Shown in pieces: positions 1 to 6,326 of a stretch of 6,332 bases of DNA. Each line of letters starts with the position of its first letter. Position 1 is the stretch's first letter. The stretch is taken from positions 1 through 6,332 of the forward strand of contig JAGLTN010000561.1 of NCBI GenBank assembly GCA_023135255.1, written 5' to 3'. Made by a program: the position numbers and the translations under genes. Origin of the DNA: Planctomycetota bacterium (GTDB lineage Bacteria > Planctomycetota > Phycisphaerae > Sedimentisphaerales > Anaerobacaceae). The notes beneath the pieces were generated by a model. It had not been told where the DNA came from. It saw only the letters and a program-made list of their open reading frames with translations, and did no database searches.

Positions 1-1
1 T

Positions 2-1438
2 TTTGAGGCGTTGAATAATCTTGGGCTGGTCAAAAGACAGATGCTGATAGTCCTCAACGACAATTCGATGGCAATTGATAAAACACAGGGCGCAGTAGCG
101 TCATATTTTTCAAAAGTCAGACTAAGTGAAACCTACGAAGATATCAGAAAGACAACAAGCAAGATTCTTGAGCATTTGCCGGTAATAGGCAAGGGAATGG
201 AAGAAGCCATCGAAATGATCAAGAAAAGCATCCGTATGGTCTTACCCGCAAGCCAGATGTTCGAGGGATTGAAAATTCCGTACTTTGGTCCTGTTGACGG
301 CCATGACATCGGCTCGCTTATTAAACTTTTTGGTGAGCTTAAAAAAATAGACAGACCTGCGATATTGCATGTCCACACAACCAAAGGCAAAGGTTTCATT
401 CCTGCTGGCGAAAACCCGCGAAAATTTCATTCGACTGGGCCTTTCGAGCTTAATGGTGAAAGTTTTGATGCAGGACAGGGTCCGGATAAGAAAAGCTTTA
501 CAAAAGTTTTTGGTCAACAGCTTGTAAACATCGCAGGCAAAAATGATAAGGTGATCGCAATAACCTGTGCGATGTGCGATGGCACAGGGTTAAGACAGTT
601 CAGCGAAAGATTCCCGGAGCGTTTTTATGATGTTGGAATTGCTGAAAGCGTTGCGGTTGATATTGCCGCTGGTTTAGCCAGGTGCGGTTTGAAGCCGATA
701 GTTTGTATTTACTCGACATTTCTCCAGAGAAGTTTTGATCAGATTTTCCAGGAAGTGGCTCTACAAAACCTACCGGTTGTCTTCTGTATAGACCGCGCCG
801 GTTTAGTCGGCAACGACGGCCCAACACATCATGGGCTTATGGATATCGGTTTCCTGCGAATGATGCCGAACCTGGTACTAATCTCACCTGCTAACGAATC
901 TGAAATGGCTTTAGCGATGGATTTTGCTATAAATTGCGGCAAACCGGTTGTAATAAGGTATCCCAAAGATTTCATTTCGCCGGATACCGAAGATTTGTCA
1001 GCCTGTGACAGGCCTTTCGAGTTAGGCAAATCTGTTACAGTTAAAAGCTCAGAAGATTCAAAAACTGTTGTGGTTGCTTATGGAAGCGTTCTAAATGAAG
1101 CTTTAAAAGCAGCCAAACTTCTCGAAAATCAGGGCGTACATATAGATGTGATAAATGCAAGATTTGCCAGCCCTGTCGATAAGCATTTGATGACATTATT
1201 GGACCAGGGGAAAAATATTGTAACTGTTGAAGATCATGGCATTGCATGTGGTTTTGGTTCGGCTGTCCTTGAAATGGCTTCTGACAGTAAACCTAACCCA
1301 ATCGCAGGGGAAATTATCACATTGGGTGCGCAGAAAGAATTTGTTAAACATGATACCAGAGCTCATCAGCTTATGCAAATTGGCGTAAATGCCGATAATA
1401 TTGCTGAGAAAGTAAAAATGCTTCAAAGTCAGGATTAA
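2..1438 (+). CDS. dxs: 1-deoxy-D-xylulose-5-phosphate synthase, 5'-truncated by window edge
   Basis: Dxs condenses pyruvate with glyceraldehyde 3-phosphate, using thiamine diphosphate (TPP), to make DXP, the first step of the MEP isoprenoid pathway and a precursor of thiamine and pyridoxal. The reading frame is open to the left edge: the codons before the TTG at 11 read Phe-Glu-Ala, matching the family's FEA(L/M)N segment. Some 160 N-terminal residues, with the GDG part of the TPP site, therefore lie outside. Counting Phe at base 2 as residue 1, visible landmarks are LNDNSM (18-23, Mg ligands Asn21 and Met23), GPVDGHD (96-102), the catalytic Glu215 in GIAES, YSTFLQR (237-243), DRAG (264-267), THHG (275-278) and RYPK (319-322). 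A transketolase C-terminal domain follows to residue 478. The order of domains and the length fit the roughly 620-residue family. Glu215 is followed by Ser-Val where many homologues have Gln-His. The stop is TAA; nadK follows after 5 bases. Confidence 0.97.
   Translation, partial: FEALNNLGLVKRQMLIVLNDNSMAIDKTQGAVASYFSKVRLSETYEDIRKTTSKILEHLPVIGKGMEEAIEMIKKSIRMVLPASQMFEGLKIPYFGPVDGHDIGSLIKLFGELKKIDRPAILHVHTTKGKGFIPAGENPRKFHSTGPFELNGESFDAGQGPDKKSFTKVFGQQLVNIAGKNDKVIAITCAMCDGTGLRQFSERFPERFYDVGIAESVAVDIAAGLARCGLKPIVCIYSTFLQRSFDQIFQEVALQNLPVVFCIDRAGLVGNDGPTHHGLMDIGFLRMMPNLVLISPANESEMALAMDFAINCGKPVVIRYPKDFISPDTEDLSACDRPFELGKSVTVKSSEDSKTVVVAYGSVLNEALKAAKLLENQGVHIDVINARFASPVDKHLMTLLDQGKNIVTVEDHGIACGFGSAVLEMASDSKPNPIAGEIITLGAQKEFVKHDTRAHQLMQIGVNADNIAEKVKMLQSQD
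1430..1434 (+). promoter_or_regulatory. Ribosome binding site of nadK, inside the dxs 3' end
   Basis: The purine-rich CAGGA at 1430-1434 lies in the last dxs codons, 9 bases before the ATG at 1444. It supports that start and suggests translational coupling between dxs and nadK. Confidence 0.5.
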
Positions 1439-1443
1439 ATAAA

Positions 1444-2307
1444 ATGCCTAAAAGTGATTTGCCCAGATTGGTGGTTTTTGGCAATTCCAAAAGACAACAT
1501 GTAGTTGAGGCTATAGATAAGTTCAAGGCTTTTGCCAAAGACAAAGCTGTGATAGCTGCCAGTTATTGCCGGCAGGATTGCGATCCACAAATTGTAAAGG
1601 ATTGTGATTTTGCTGTAGTTTTTGGCGGCGACGGGGCGATTATATCAGCTGCACGTTATCTCAGACACACCAATGTTCCGATGATAGGCGTAAATCTTGG
1701 CAAACTCGGATACCTCGCTGAGTTCAGCGTTGCCGAACTTATGGAGCAGTTCGATGATATCATTTCAGCCAAAACACCTGTCGAAAAGAGAATGTTACTT
1801 TTAGCGAGAATATTTTCAGATGGCAAAGAAGTTTTTGTCTCGACGGCGGTCAATGATGTTTTTATTACTGCCGGCAAACCTTTCCGCGCGATTGATTTAA
1901 AAATATCTGTTGATTCTGAAAAAGTTGCCGGCTGTGTTAGTGATGGTTTGATTGTTTCTACTCCTACCGGCTCAACAGCATATAATCTTTCATGCGGCGG
2001 CCCGATTCTATCGGGACAACTGCAAGCCTTTGTGGTAACACCTATCAGTCCGCATTCGCTGAGCTTCAGACCGATAGTTATAAAAGATACCAGCGTCGTA
2101 GAAGTGCGCGGAATCCGTGTGAATGAAGGGACCGCTGTTTCAATGGATGGTCAGGTGACATGTAATTTGCTTGAGGGGCAGATCGTTCGCATCGAAAGAC
2201 ATAAAGGTAATTTTCTTATAGTCAATAATCCGAAACGGACTCAATGGCAGACCCTGGCGGAAAAATTACGCTGGGCAGTGCCGCCAAAATATAAAAAAGT
2301 TGAATAA
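1444..2307 (+). CDS. nadK: NAD kinase (ATP-NAD kinase)
   Basis: NadK phosphorylates the 2'-hydroxyl of the adenosine ribose of NAD to give NADP; it is the only de novo route to NADP in most bacteria and acts in the cytoplasm. The 287-residue product has the usual bacterial length. The family signatures appear in order: FGGDGAIISAAR (60-71, with the GGDG nucleotide-binding loop and Asp63), GVNLGKLGYLAEF (82-94), NDVF (137-140), SDGLIVSTPTGSTAYN (166-181), CGGPIL (184-189), TPISPHSLSFRP (199-210), a late DGQ (235-237), and a TQWQTLAEKLRW tail (266-277) like that closing many bacterial NadKs. The residue after GGDG is Ala where Thr is common, a mild variation. The start at ATG 1444 is supported by a Shine-Dalgarno-like CAGGA and by the 5-base gap to dxs, so the two are probably one transcript. 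All core motifs are intact, so it should be active. Confidence 0.96.
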   Translation: MPKSDLPRLVVFGNSKRQHVVEAIDKFKAFAKDKAVIAASYCRQDCDPQIVKDCDFAVVFGGDGAIISAARYLRHTNVPMIGVNLGKLGYLAEFSVAELMEQFDDIISAKTPVEKRMLLLARIFSDGKEVFVSTAVNDVFITAGKPFRAIDLKISVDSEKVAGCVSDGLIVSTPTGSTAYNLSCGGPILSGQLQAFVVTPISPHSLSFRPIVIKDTSVVEVRGIRVNEGTAVSMDGQVTCNLLEGQIVRIERHKGNFLIVNNPKRTQWQTLAEKLRWAVPPKYKKVE

Positions 2308-2330
2308 AATAAGCACGTCATTTTTTGATT

Positions 2331-2335
2331 GAGGG
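2331..2335 (+). promoter_or_regulatory. Ribosome binding site deciding the start of the exported TPR protein
   Basis: GAGGG at 2331-2335 is 8 bases before the ATG at 2344 but only 2 bases before the in-frame ATG at 2338, and it overlaps the in-frame TTG at 2329. Spacing therefore favours 2344, which also gives the cleanest signal peptide. Confidence 0.55.
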
Positions 2336-2343
2336 CAATGGCC

Positions 2344-3786
2344 ATGAAATCAACGATAAATAAAATTTTGATAGTCGGTATTATTCTTGTTTTGACTGGT
2401 TCGATTTTTGCTGATCCTGCTAATCCGGTTGGCTCAGGCAGAGTTCCTCCCTCTTCCGGGCGAAGCGGGGGATTGCGAAGAAGCCCTAACCCTATCAATT
2501 CGAGCAATAATCTCGTTACGGGAAATGTCAGCGGAGATAAATATTTTCGTGGAACTGTCCCTTATAGATCAACCACAGTCTTCGGGGGAACTACTCCATC
2601 AACATCGTTAGATAATTTTCTCAGACGTACTTCCGGCAGTTCTGTGTACAACTATAATACCGGCAGATATAAACCGTATTATTCTTCTTCAGGCTCAATC
2701 TCTACTATCAGACCGGGCAGGTCAGCAGTTTTCAAAGCTCCCCGTGTTGACTTTTCAGGCAGAGTAGCTACCGGTACTGTTGCTACAGATGCGTCACCTA
2801 AAATAATGAACATTAATCCGAATCTTCAATTCTTCAGCAATCAGATCAGACCTATCCAGCTGAACTCCCAGGAAATGAGAAGGGCAATAGAGACGGATTT
2901 AGATACCAGGTATAAAAACCTCCAAACTGAAAGTATTGAAACCGACGCAAAAATACAAAAAGTAAAACCTGATTTTGCAAAGGCTAAAGATCAGGTCGAT
3001 ACGTTAAGAACGACACTCAGAGAAAAGCAGCGAACAACTTTAGATAAATTGAAACCCGAAGATTTTCAAAAGCCTAAGCAGGCTGCTAAGCTTACCGAAA
3101 CAGAGATACTTGTTGCTAAAGCTGTCAGCAATGAACAGCTTGATGTTTATGACCAGATGAGAATGGAAGCTCTTGGTCTGGATCAGATGCTCAAAGTTAA
3201 GCAGAAAATCGTTCAAAAAGAAACTTTGACTCCTGAAGAAATAATTGAAGAAGCAGAGAAAGATCCAAGTCCTGAAGAGATTGTTGTCGAGGCTAAGACG
3301 CATAAAACTCTTGCAGCTTTCAAAAACGATAAGTTCAATAATCACCTCAGACTTGCTGAAGCGTATCTCAAGGAAGGTAAATACTATCGAGCATCAAGTG
3401 CTTATTCATTGGCTGAGATGTATAAACCCGGCGACCCCATCGTATATGCCGGGAAAAGTCAGGCACTATTTGCCGCCGGTGAATTTATGAGCAGTGCGTA
3501 CTATCTTTCAGAGGCGGTCGAGATATTCCCTGAGATCGTGAAAATCAAAATAGACCTCGTAGCCATTGTCGGTGACAGAGACGTTCTTGAGAGCAGAGCA
3601 TCAGATGTCGAAGAAATAATTGAGGAGTTTAACAGCGTTGAGCTGAAATATTTGCTTAGCTATGTTTACTATCAGATGGGCAGACTTGAGCGCGGCAAGG
3701 AGCTTATAGACGAAGCTTATGAGGCTAATCCGGATATGCAGGTGATAAAAGTAATCAGATCTGAGATAGATGAGGCCTTGAATTAG
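2344..3786 (+). CDS. Exported low-complexity protein with C-terminal TPR repeats, function unknown
   Basis: I do not recognise this gene as a named family. From the ATG at 2344 it encodes 480 residues. Residues 1-23 form a signal peptide: two Lys (2, 7), a hydrophobic core ILIVGIILVL, and a likely cut after SIFA before Asp24. There is no lipobox Cys, so the mature protein should be periplasmic or surface-exposed rather than a lipoprotein. Residues 24 to about 145 are rich in Gly, Ser, Arg, Asn, Thr and Tyr and look disordered. Residues about 170-325 are charged and helical, possibly partly coiled coil, with Glu-rich runs near 298-310. About three TPR-like units follow, near 331-363, 365-397 and 432-464, with the expected Ala/Gly/Tyr/Pro spacing (for example AYLKEGKYYRAS). 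TPRs usually mediate protein-protein contacts, so a scaffold role in the envelope is plausible but inferred. It lies 36 bases after nadK and may be co-transcribed. Confidence 0.85.
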   Translation: MKSTINKILIVGIILVLTGSIFADPANPVGSGRVPPSSGRSGGLRRSPNPINSSNNLVTGNVSGDKYFRGTVPYRSTTVFGGTTPSTSLDNFLRRTSGSSVYNYNTGRYKPYYSSSGSISTIRPGRSAVFKAPRVDFSGRVATGTVATDASPKIMNINPNLQFFSNQIRPIQLNSQEMRRAIETDLDTRYKNLQTESIETDAKIQKVKPDFAKAKDQVDTLRTTLREKQRTTLDKLKPEDFQKPKQAAKLTETEILVAKAVSNEQLDVYDQMRMEALGLDQMLKVKQKIVQKETLTPEEIIEEAEKDPSPEEIVVEAKTHKTLAAFKNDKFNNHLRLAEAYLKEGKYYRASSAYSLAEMYKPGDPIVYAGKSQALFAAGEFMSSAYYLSEAVEIFPEIVKIKIDLVAIVGDRDVLESRASDVEEIIEEFNSVELKYLLSYVYYQMGRLERGKELIDEAYEANPDMQVIKVIRSEIDEALN

Positions 3787-3865
3787 ACGGGATAATAGTA
3801 TATGTTTATCATAGAGCAATTTAATTTACGCGTATTTGATAATCTATCTGGTAGTAAGACTTACA
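3787..3865 (+). other. AT-rich 79-base spacer before the helicase gene
   Basis: This gap separates the TPR-protein stop (TAG, 3784-3786) from the helicase ATG. It is AT-rich and contains TATA-like stretches such as GATAAT at 3791-3796 and 3838-3843, but I find no well-spaced -35/-10 pair and no terminator hairpin. A promoter here is possible but not demonstrable; read-through from the upstream genes is equally possible. Confidence 0.4.
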
Positions 3866-5830
3866 ATGATAAAAGCCAATGTTCCGTCACCAATAGCCGA
3901 TGCCTTAAGCACCGATGGGCTTATTTCACGCACTTTTTCTGATTTTGAGCAAAGACCCGAACAAATAAAAATGGCTTGTGCTGTTAGTAAGGCTTTCAAA
4001 GAATCCAGACATCTCGCAGTCGAAGCAGGTACGGGCATAGGCAAAAGCTTTGCATATCTTATCCCAGCGATCGATGCTATAAATAAAGGCAAAGGTCGAG
4101 TCCTGATTAGCACATACACAATTACTTTGCAGGAACAGCTAATAAATAAGGACCTGCCTTTCCTGGCTAATTGTCTTGGCATTGATTTTACCGCAGTTCT
4201 TGCAAAGGGCAGAAGTAATTATATTTGTCTCCGCAGACTGACTTATGCCGGGAAAATGCAAAAGGGGTATTTCGATGGTTTCGCCCAAAATCTTAATGAC
4301 ATAAAAAACTGGGCACAGAGGACAAAGGATGGCTCTTTAAGCGATTTGGGTTATATACCTGCTGCAGCATCCTGGGATGCGGTTAAAAGTGAGCACGGCA
4401 ACTGCAAGGGCAGAAAATGTTCGCACTTCCGTCAGTGTTTTTACCTTCGTGCCCGCAGGAGGTTGGAAAGTGCCGATATCATCGTTGCAAACCATGCGCT
4501 TATGTTTAGCGATCTTGTTCTAAAGCAGAAAGGCACATCGTTTTTGCCTCCTTATAAGTATGTAATTATTGATGAAGCTCATAATATGGAACACGTTGCG
4601 GAGGATCATTTCGGTATAAACCTAAGCAGCAGACGCATCGAGTATATGATCAGCGGTTTATTTAATTCCAGAACACATAAAGGGCTGCTCGTACATATAA
4701 AAGCTGATAAAGCGATAGACCTGACAGCTAATGTGAAAGCTGAATCAAAAAAGTTTTTCAAAAAAGTTCGGAATTGGTATGAAGAATCACTTTTGCAAAG
4801 TAATGGAAAGTGTGAAAAGGAATTTGTAAAAGATACTCTCTCGCAGCATCTGAAAAAGCTAAGGACTGAACTCGTTAAACTTACCAAGTCAAGCAAAGAT
4901 GACGATGAAAAGTTTGAAATAATGCGATTTGCTGACCGCTGCGCTGATATTGTCGCTGATTTAAAAAATTTCCTCGAACAGCAAAAAGACGATTATATCT
5001 ACTGGGTAGAAGTAACCGGCAAAGCCAGACGAACCGTTTCCCTAAAAAGCGCAGCCATCAACGTGGGCCCGGATGTCAAAAATGCTTTGTTCGATAGATA
5101 TGAATCCGTAATTATGACAAGTGCTACTTTGAGCTGTGACAATCAGTCAGAAGCTGAAGGGTTTGCTTTCTTCGCCGGCAGAATAGGTCTTGAAGATTTC
5201 GATGCAGTTAAGCTCGGCAGCCCGTTTGATTATGAAAAGCAGGTTACTGTTTATATCGAGAAAAATATGGCTGAGCCAAACAAACCTGATTTTATCGAAC
5301 AGGCAACAGAGGCGATAAAAAAGTATGTAAACAAAACGCAAGGCCGAGCGTTTGTGCTTTTTACCAGCTACTCTATGATGAGCAAAGTTGCGGATAACAT
5401 GGAGGGGTGGTTTGCGGAAAATAATATCGATCTTCTCTTGCATGGTTCAGGCGTAGGCAGGAGTGATTTATTACATCAATTCAAAGCCGACCACAGCTCT
5501 GTACTGTTTGGCACCGATAGTTTCTGGCAGGGGGTGAACGTTCCGGGCGAAGCTCTCGGCAATGTCATAATCGTAAAATTACCCTTTGCTGTACCATCTC
5601 AACCCTTGATCGCAGGCAGGATCGACCAGATAAAAAGCCAAGGCGGCAATCCATTTTTCGATTACCAGCTTCCACTTGCGATTATAAAATTCAAACAAGG
5701 CTTCGGCAGGCTTATCCGCAACAAAAATGATCGTGGAATAGTTGTTATTCTTGACAGCAGAATAATCCAGAAACGTTACGGCGTCAGATTCCTCAACGCA
5801 ATACCAAAATGCACAGTAGAGGTGCTTTAG
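3866..5830 (+). CDS. dinG: DinG/YoaA-family ATP-dependent DNA helicase with Fe-S cluster
   Basis: This is a superfamily 2 XPD-like helicase expected to unwind DNA 5'-3' at forks, R-loops or damage. From ATG 3866 it has 654 residues, close to E. coli DinG (716) and YoaA (636). Motifs in order: RPEQ (30-33, Q-motif-like), Walker A AGTGIGKS (54-61, Lys60), DEAH box (236-239), TSATL (418-422), motif V GTDSFWQGVNVPG (549-561) and motif VI QGFGRLIR (611-618). Four cysteines at 121, 180, 185 and 191 sit between Walker A and DEAH; the last three are spaced C-x4-C-x5-C as in E. coli DinG, predicting a 4Fe-4S cluster. There is no N-terminal exonuclease domain as in Bacillus DinG. An in-frame TTG at 3836 would add 10 hydrophobic residues not expected in this family; ATG 3866 is preferred although its Shine-Dalgarno sequence is weak. 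DinG and YoaA cannot be separated from this sequence alone. Confidence 0.94.
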   Translation: MIKANVPSPIADALSTDGLISRTFSDFEQRPEQIKMACAVSKAFKESRHLAVEAGTGIGKSFAYLIPAIDAINKGKGRVLISTYTITLQEQLINKDLPFLANCLGIDFTAVLAKGRSNYICLRRLTYAGKMQKGYFDGFAQNLNDIKNWAQRTKDGSLSDLGYIPAAASWDAVKSEHGNCKGRKCSHFRQCFYLRARRRLESADIIVANHALMFSDLVLKQKGTSFLPPYKYVIIDEAHNMEHVAEDHFGINLSSRRIEYMISGLFNSRTHKGLLVHIKADKAIDLTANVKAESKKFFKKVRNWYEESLLQSNGKCEKEFVKDTLSQHLKKLRTELVKLTKSSKDDDEKFEIMRFADRCADIVADLKNFLEQQKDDYIYWVEVTGKARRTVSLKSAAINVGPDVKNALFDRYESVIMTSATLSCDNQSEAEGFAFFAGRIGLEDFDAVKLGSPFDYEKQVTVYIEKNMAEPNKPDFIEQATEAIKKYVNKTQGRAFVLFTSYSMMSKVADNMEGWFAENNIDLLLHGSGVGRSDLLHQFKADHSSVLFGTDSFWQGVNVPGEALGNVIIVKLPFAVPSQPLIAGRIDQIKSQGGNPFFDYQLPLAIIKFKQGFGRLIRNKNDRGIVVILDSRIIQKRYGVRFLNAIPKCTVEVL

Positions 5831-6003
5831 CTTTGTAATAAGCCATTGTGAATCTGAAACTAAATATTAACCTCTGTAAATCGATTTGGAAAACAAAAAC
5901 CCGTTGTTAACACATTTTTGGATACGAAAAATTTTACCCCGCAATTTTTTTTGGAAAATATTTAACGCGTATAGCCCCTATAAACACTGTTTTTTAAAAG
6001 CCG

Positions 6004-6016
6004 GCAATAATATTGC
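6004..6016. repeat. Perfect 13-base palindrome, possible operator
   Basis: GCAATA and TATTGC are exact inverted repeats around a single central A at 6010. The site ends 10 bases upstream of the putative -35 element at 6027, a position where a regulator could bind. Function is inferred from position only. Confidence 0.35.
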
Positions 6017-6026
6017 TCTGCCCGAC

Positions 6027-6055
6027 TTGCATCTGCTGGAAATATTCTGTATAAT
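6027..6055 (+). promoter_or_regulatory. Putative sigma-70-type promoter
   Basis: A perfect consensus -10 box, TATAAT, lies at 6050-6055. Exactly 17 bases upstream is TTGCAT (6027-6032), which shares the TTG core of the -35 consensus but only 3 of 6 positions overall. Transcription would start near 6062 and run into the terminator at 6139-6189. In an AT-rich region a chance -10 match is possible, so the call rests mainly on the optimal spacing and the downstream terminator. Confidence 0.4.
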
Positions 6056-6061
6056 AATAGT

Positions 6062-6189
6062 GTTGCCAGTGCGGATCAAAGACGATTTTCGTCAAAAGCA
6101 CTCCCCGCGGTAAAGTGCAGAAAAGGCATTGGGCGACAGGGAGACGGGCCTACAATCTGTTAAGAAAACTGCCCGTGTCTCCCTTTTTT
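6062..6189 (+). ncRNA. Candidate small RNA or orphan leader RNA of about 128 nt
   Basis: This segment is bounded by the putative promoter and by a strong intrinsic terminator, and holds no convincing protein frame. It can fold into a hairpin GACGA-TTT-TCGTC (6081-6093). A central GCACT (6098-6102) can pair either with AGTGC at 6068-6072, enclosing that hairpin, or with AGTGC at 6114-6118. TGCC (6064-6067) can close with GGCA (6125-6128) around the second arrangement, giving a three-way junction. I do not recognise a known family: it lacks the signatures of SRP RNA, RNase P RNA, tmRNA and 6S RNA that I know. It could also be a 3' processed tail of the helicase mRNA. Confidence 0.3.
6139..6189 (+). 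terminator. Rho-independent terminator
   Basis: The 5' arm GGGAGACGGGC (6139-6149) pairs with the 3' arm 6171-6183: GCCCG (6171-6175) with CGGGC, and TCTCCC (6178-6183) with GGGAGA, leaving a two-base TG bulge. That makes 11 base pairs with a 21-base loop, followed at once by six T (6184-6189). The T-run is only on the + strand side, so it acts on rightward transcripts. It ends either the candidate small RNA or, 308 bases after its stop codon, the helicase mRNA. Confidence 0.8.
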
Positions 6190-6274
6190 ATGCGCAAAAT
6201 TTCTCTCACCTGCATTCATCCCGGCATACCCAGCTATATCCGGCATGTATACTGATCCCAATTGAATTTTTCCG

Positions 6275-6326
6275 TTTATCCGCGGGCAAATAACTTAAAA
6301 ATAAGAAGTTATGGATTTATTCGCGG
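6275..6326. repeat. Near-identical direct repeats flanking a hairpin at the right edge
   Basis: TTTATCCGCGG (6275-6285) and TTTATTCGCGG (6316-6326) are direct repeats with one mismatch, 41 bases apart. Between them is a perfect 7-base inverted repeat, ATAACTT (6290-6296) and AAGTTAT (6306-6312), with a 9-base loop. TTCCG (6270-6274) and CGGAA (6324-6328) could also pair at the base. The spacing resembles tandem protein-binding sites upstream of a gene beyond the edge, but nothing proves it. Confidence 0.4.

Noticed and set aside
2329..2343. Upstream TTG and ATG starts (2329, 2338) for the exported protein
   Set aside because: The GAGGG ribosome site overlaps or is too near these codons; ATG 2344 has proper spacing and a clean signal peptide n-region.
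3836..3865. Upstream TTG start for the helicase, adding 10 residues
   Set aside because: The extra residues are a hydrophobic stretch not expected in this cytoplasmic family, and the ATG at 3866 gives a start consistent with DinG homologues.
133..5443. Many minus-strand and out-of-frame open frames across the four genes
   Set aside because: All lie opposite or within genes with clear protein-level support (conserved families or signal peptide/TPR structure), and none shows a recognisable domain.
5886..6113. 75-codon open frame starting at TTG after the helicase gene
   Set aside because: It has no ribosome binding site and no recognisable domain, its Asn/Phe/Ile/Leu/His-rich composition is unlike its neighbours, and it overlaps the palindrome, promoter-like pair and hairpins.
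6066..6150. Cobalamin riboswitch-like ordered boxes (CCAGTGCGGATC, CCCCGCGGTAA, CAGGGAGACGGGCC)
   Set aside because: Each box loosely recalls part of the cobalamin riboswitch in the right order, but the GCCACTG and GGGAAGGC core boxes are missing, the distance between the last two boxes is far too short, and no B12 gene follows. Infernal against RF00174 and the related AdoCbl models would settle it; a significant hit would reverse this rejection.
6221..6246. CCGGCAT repeated at 6221-6227 and 6240-6246
   Set aside because: Only 7 bases long and present twice; it can easily arise by chance and has no further structure.
6190..6255. 21-codon ATG frame beginning right after the terminator T-run
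   Set aside because: It starts in the terminator tail with no Shine-Dalgarno sequence, is very short and has no supporting feature.
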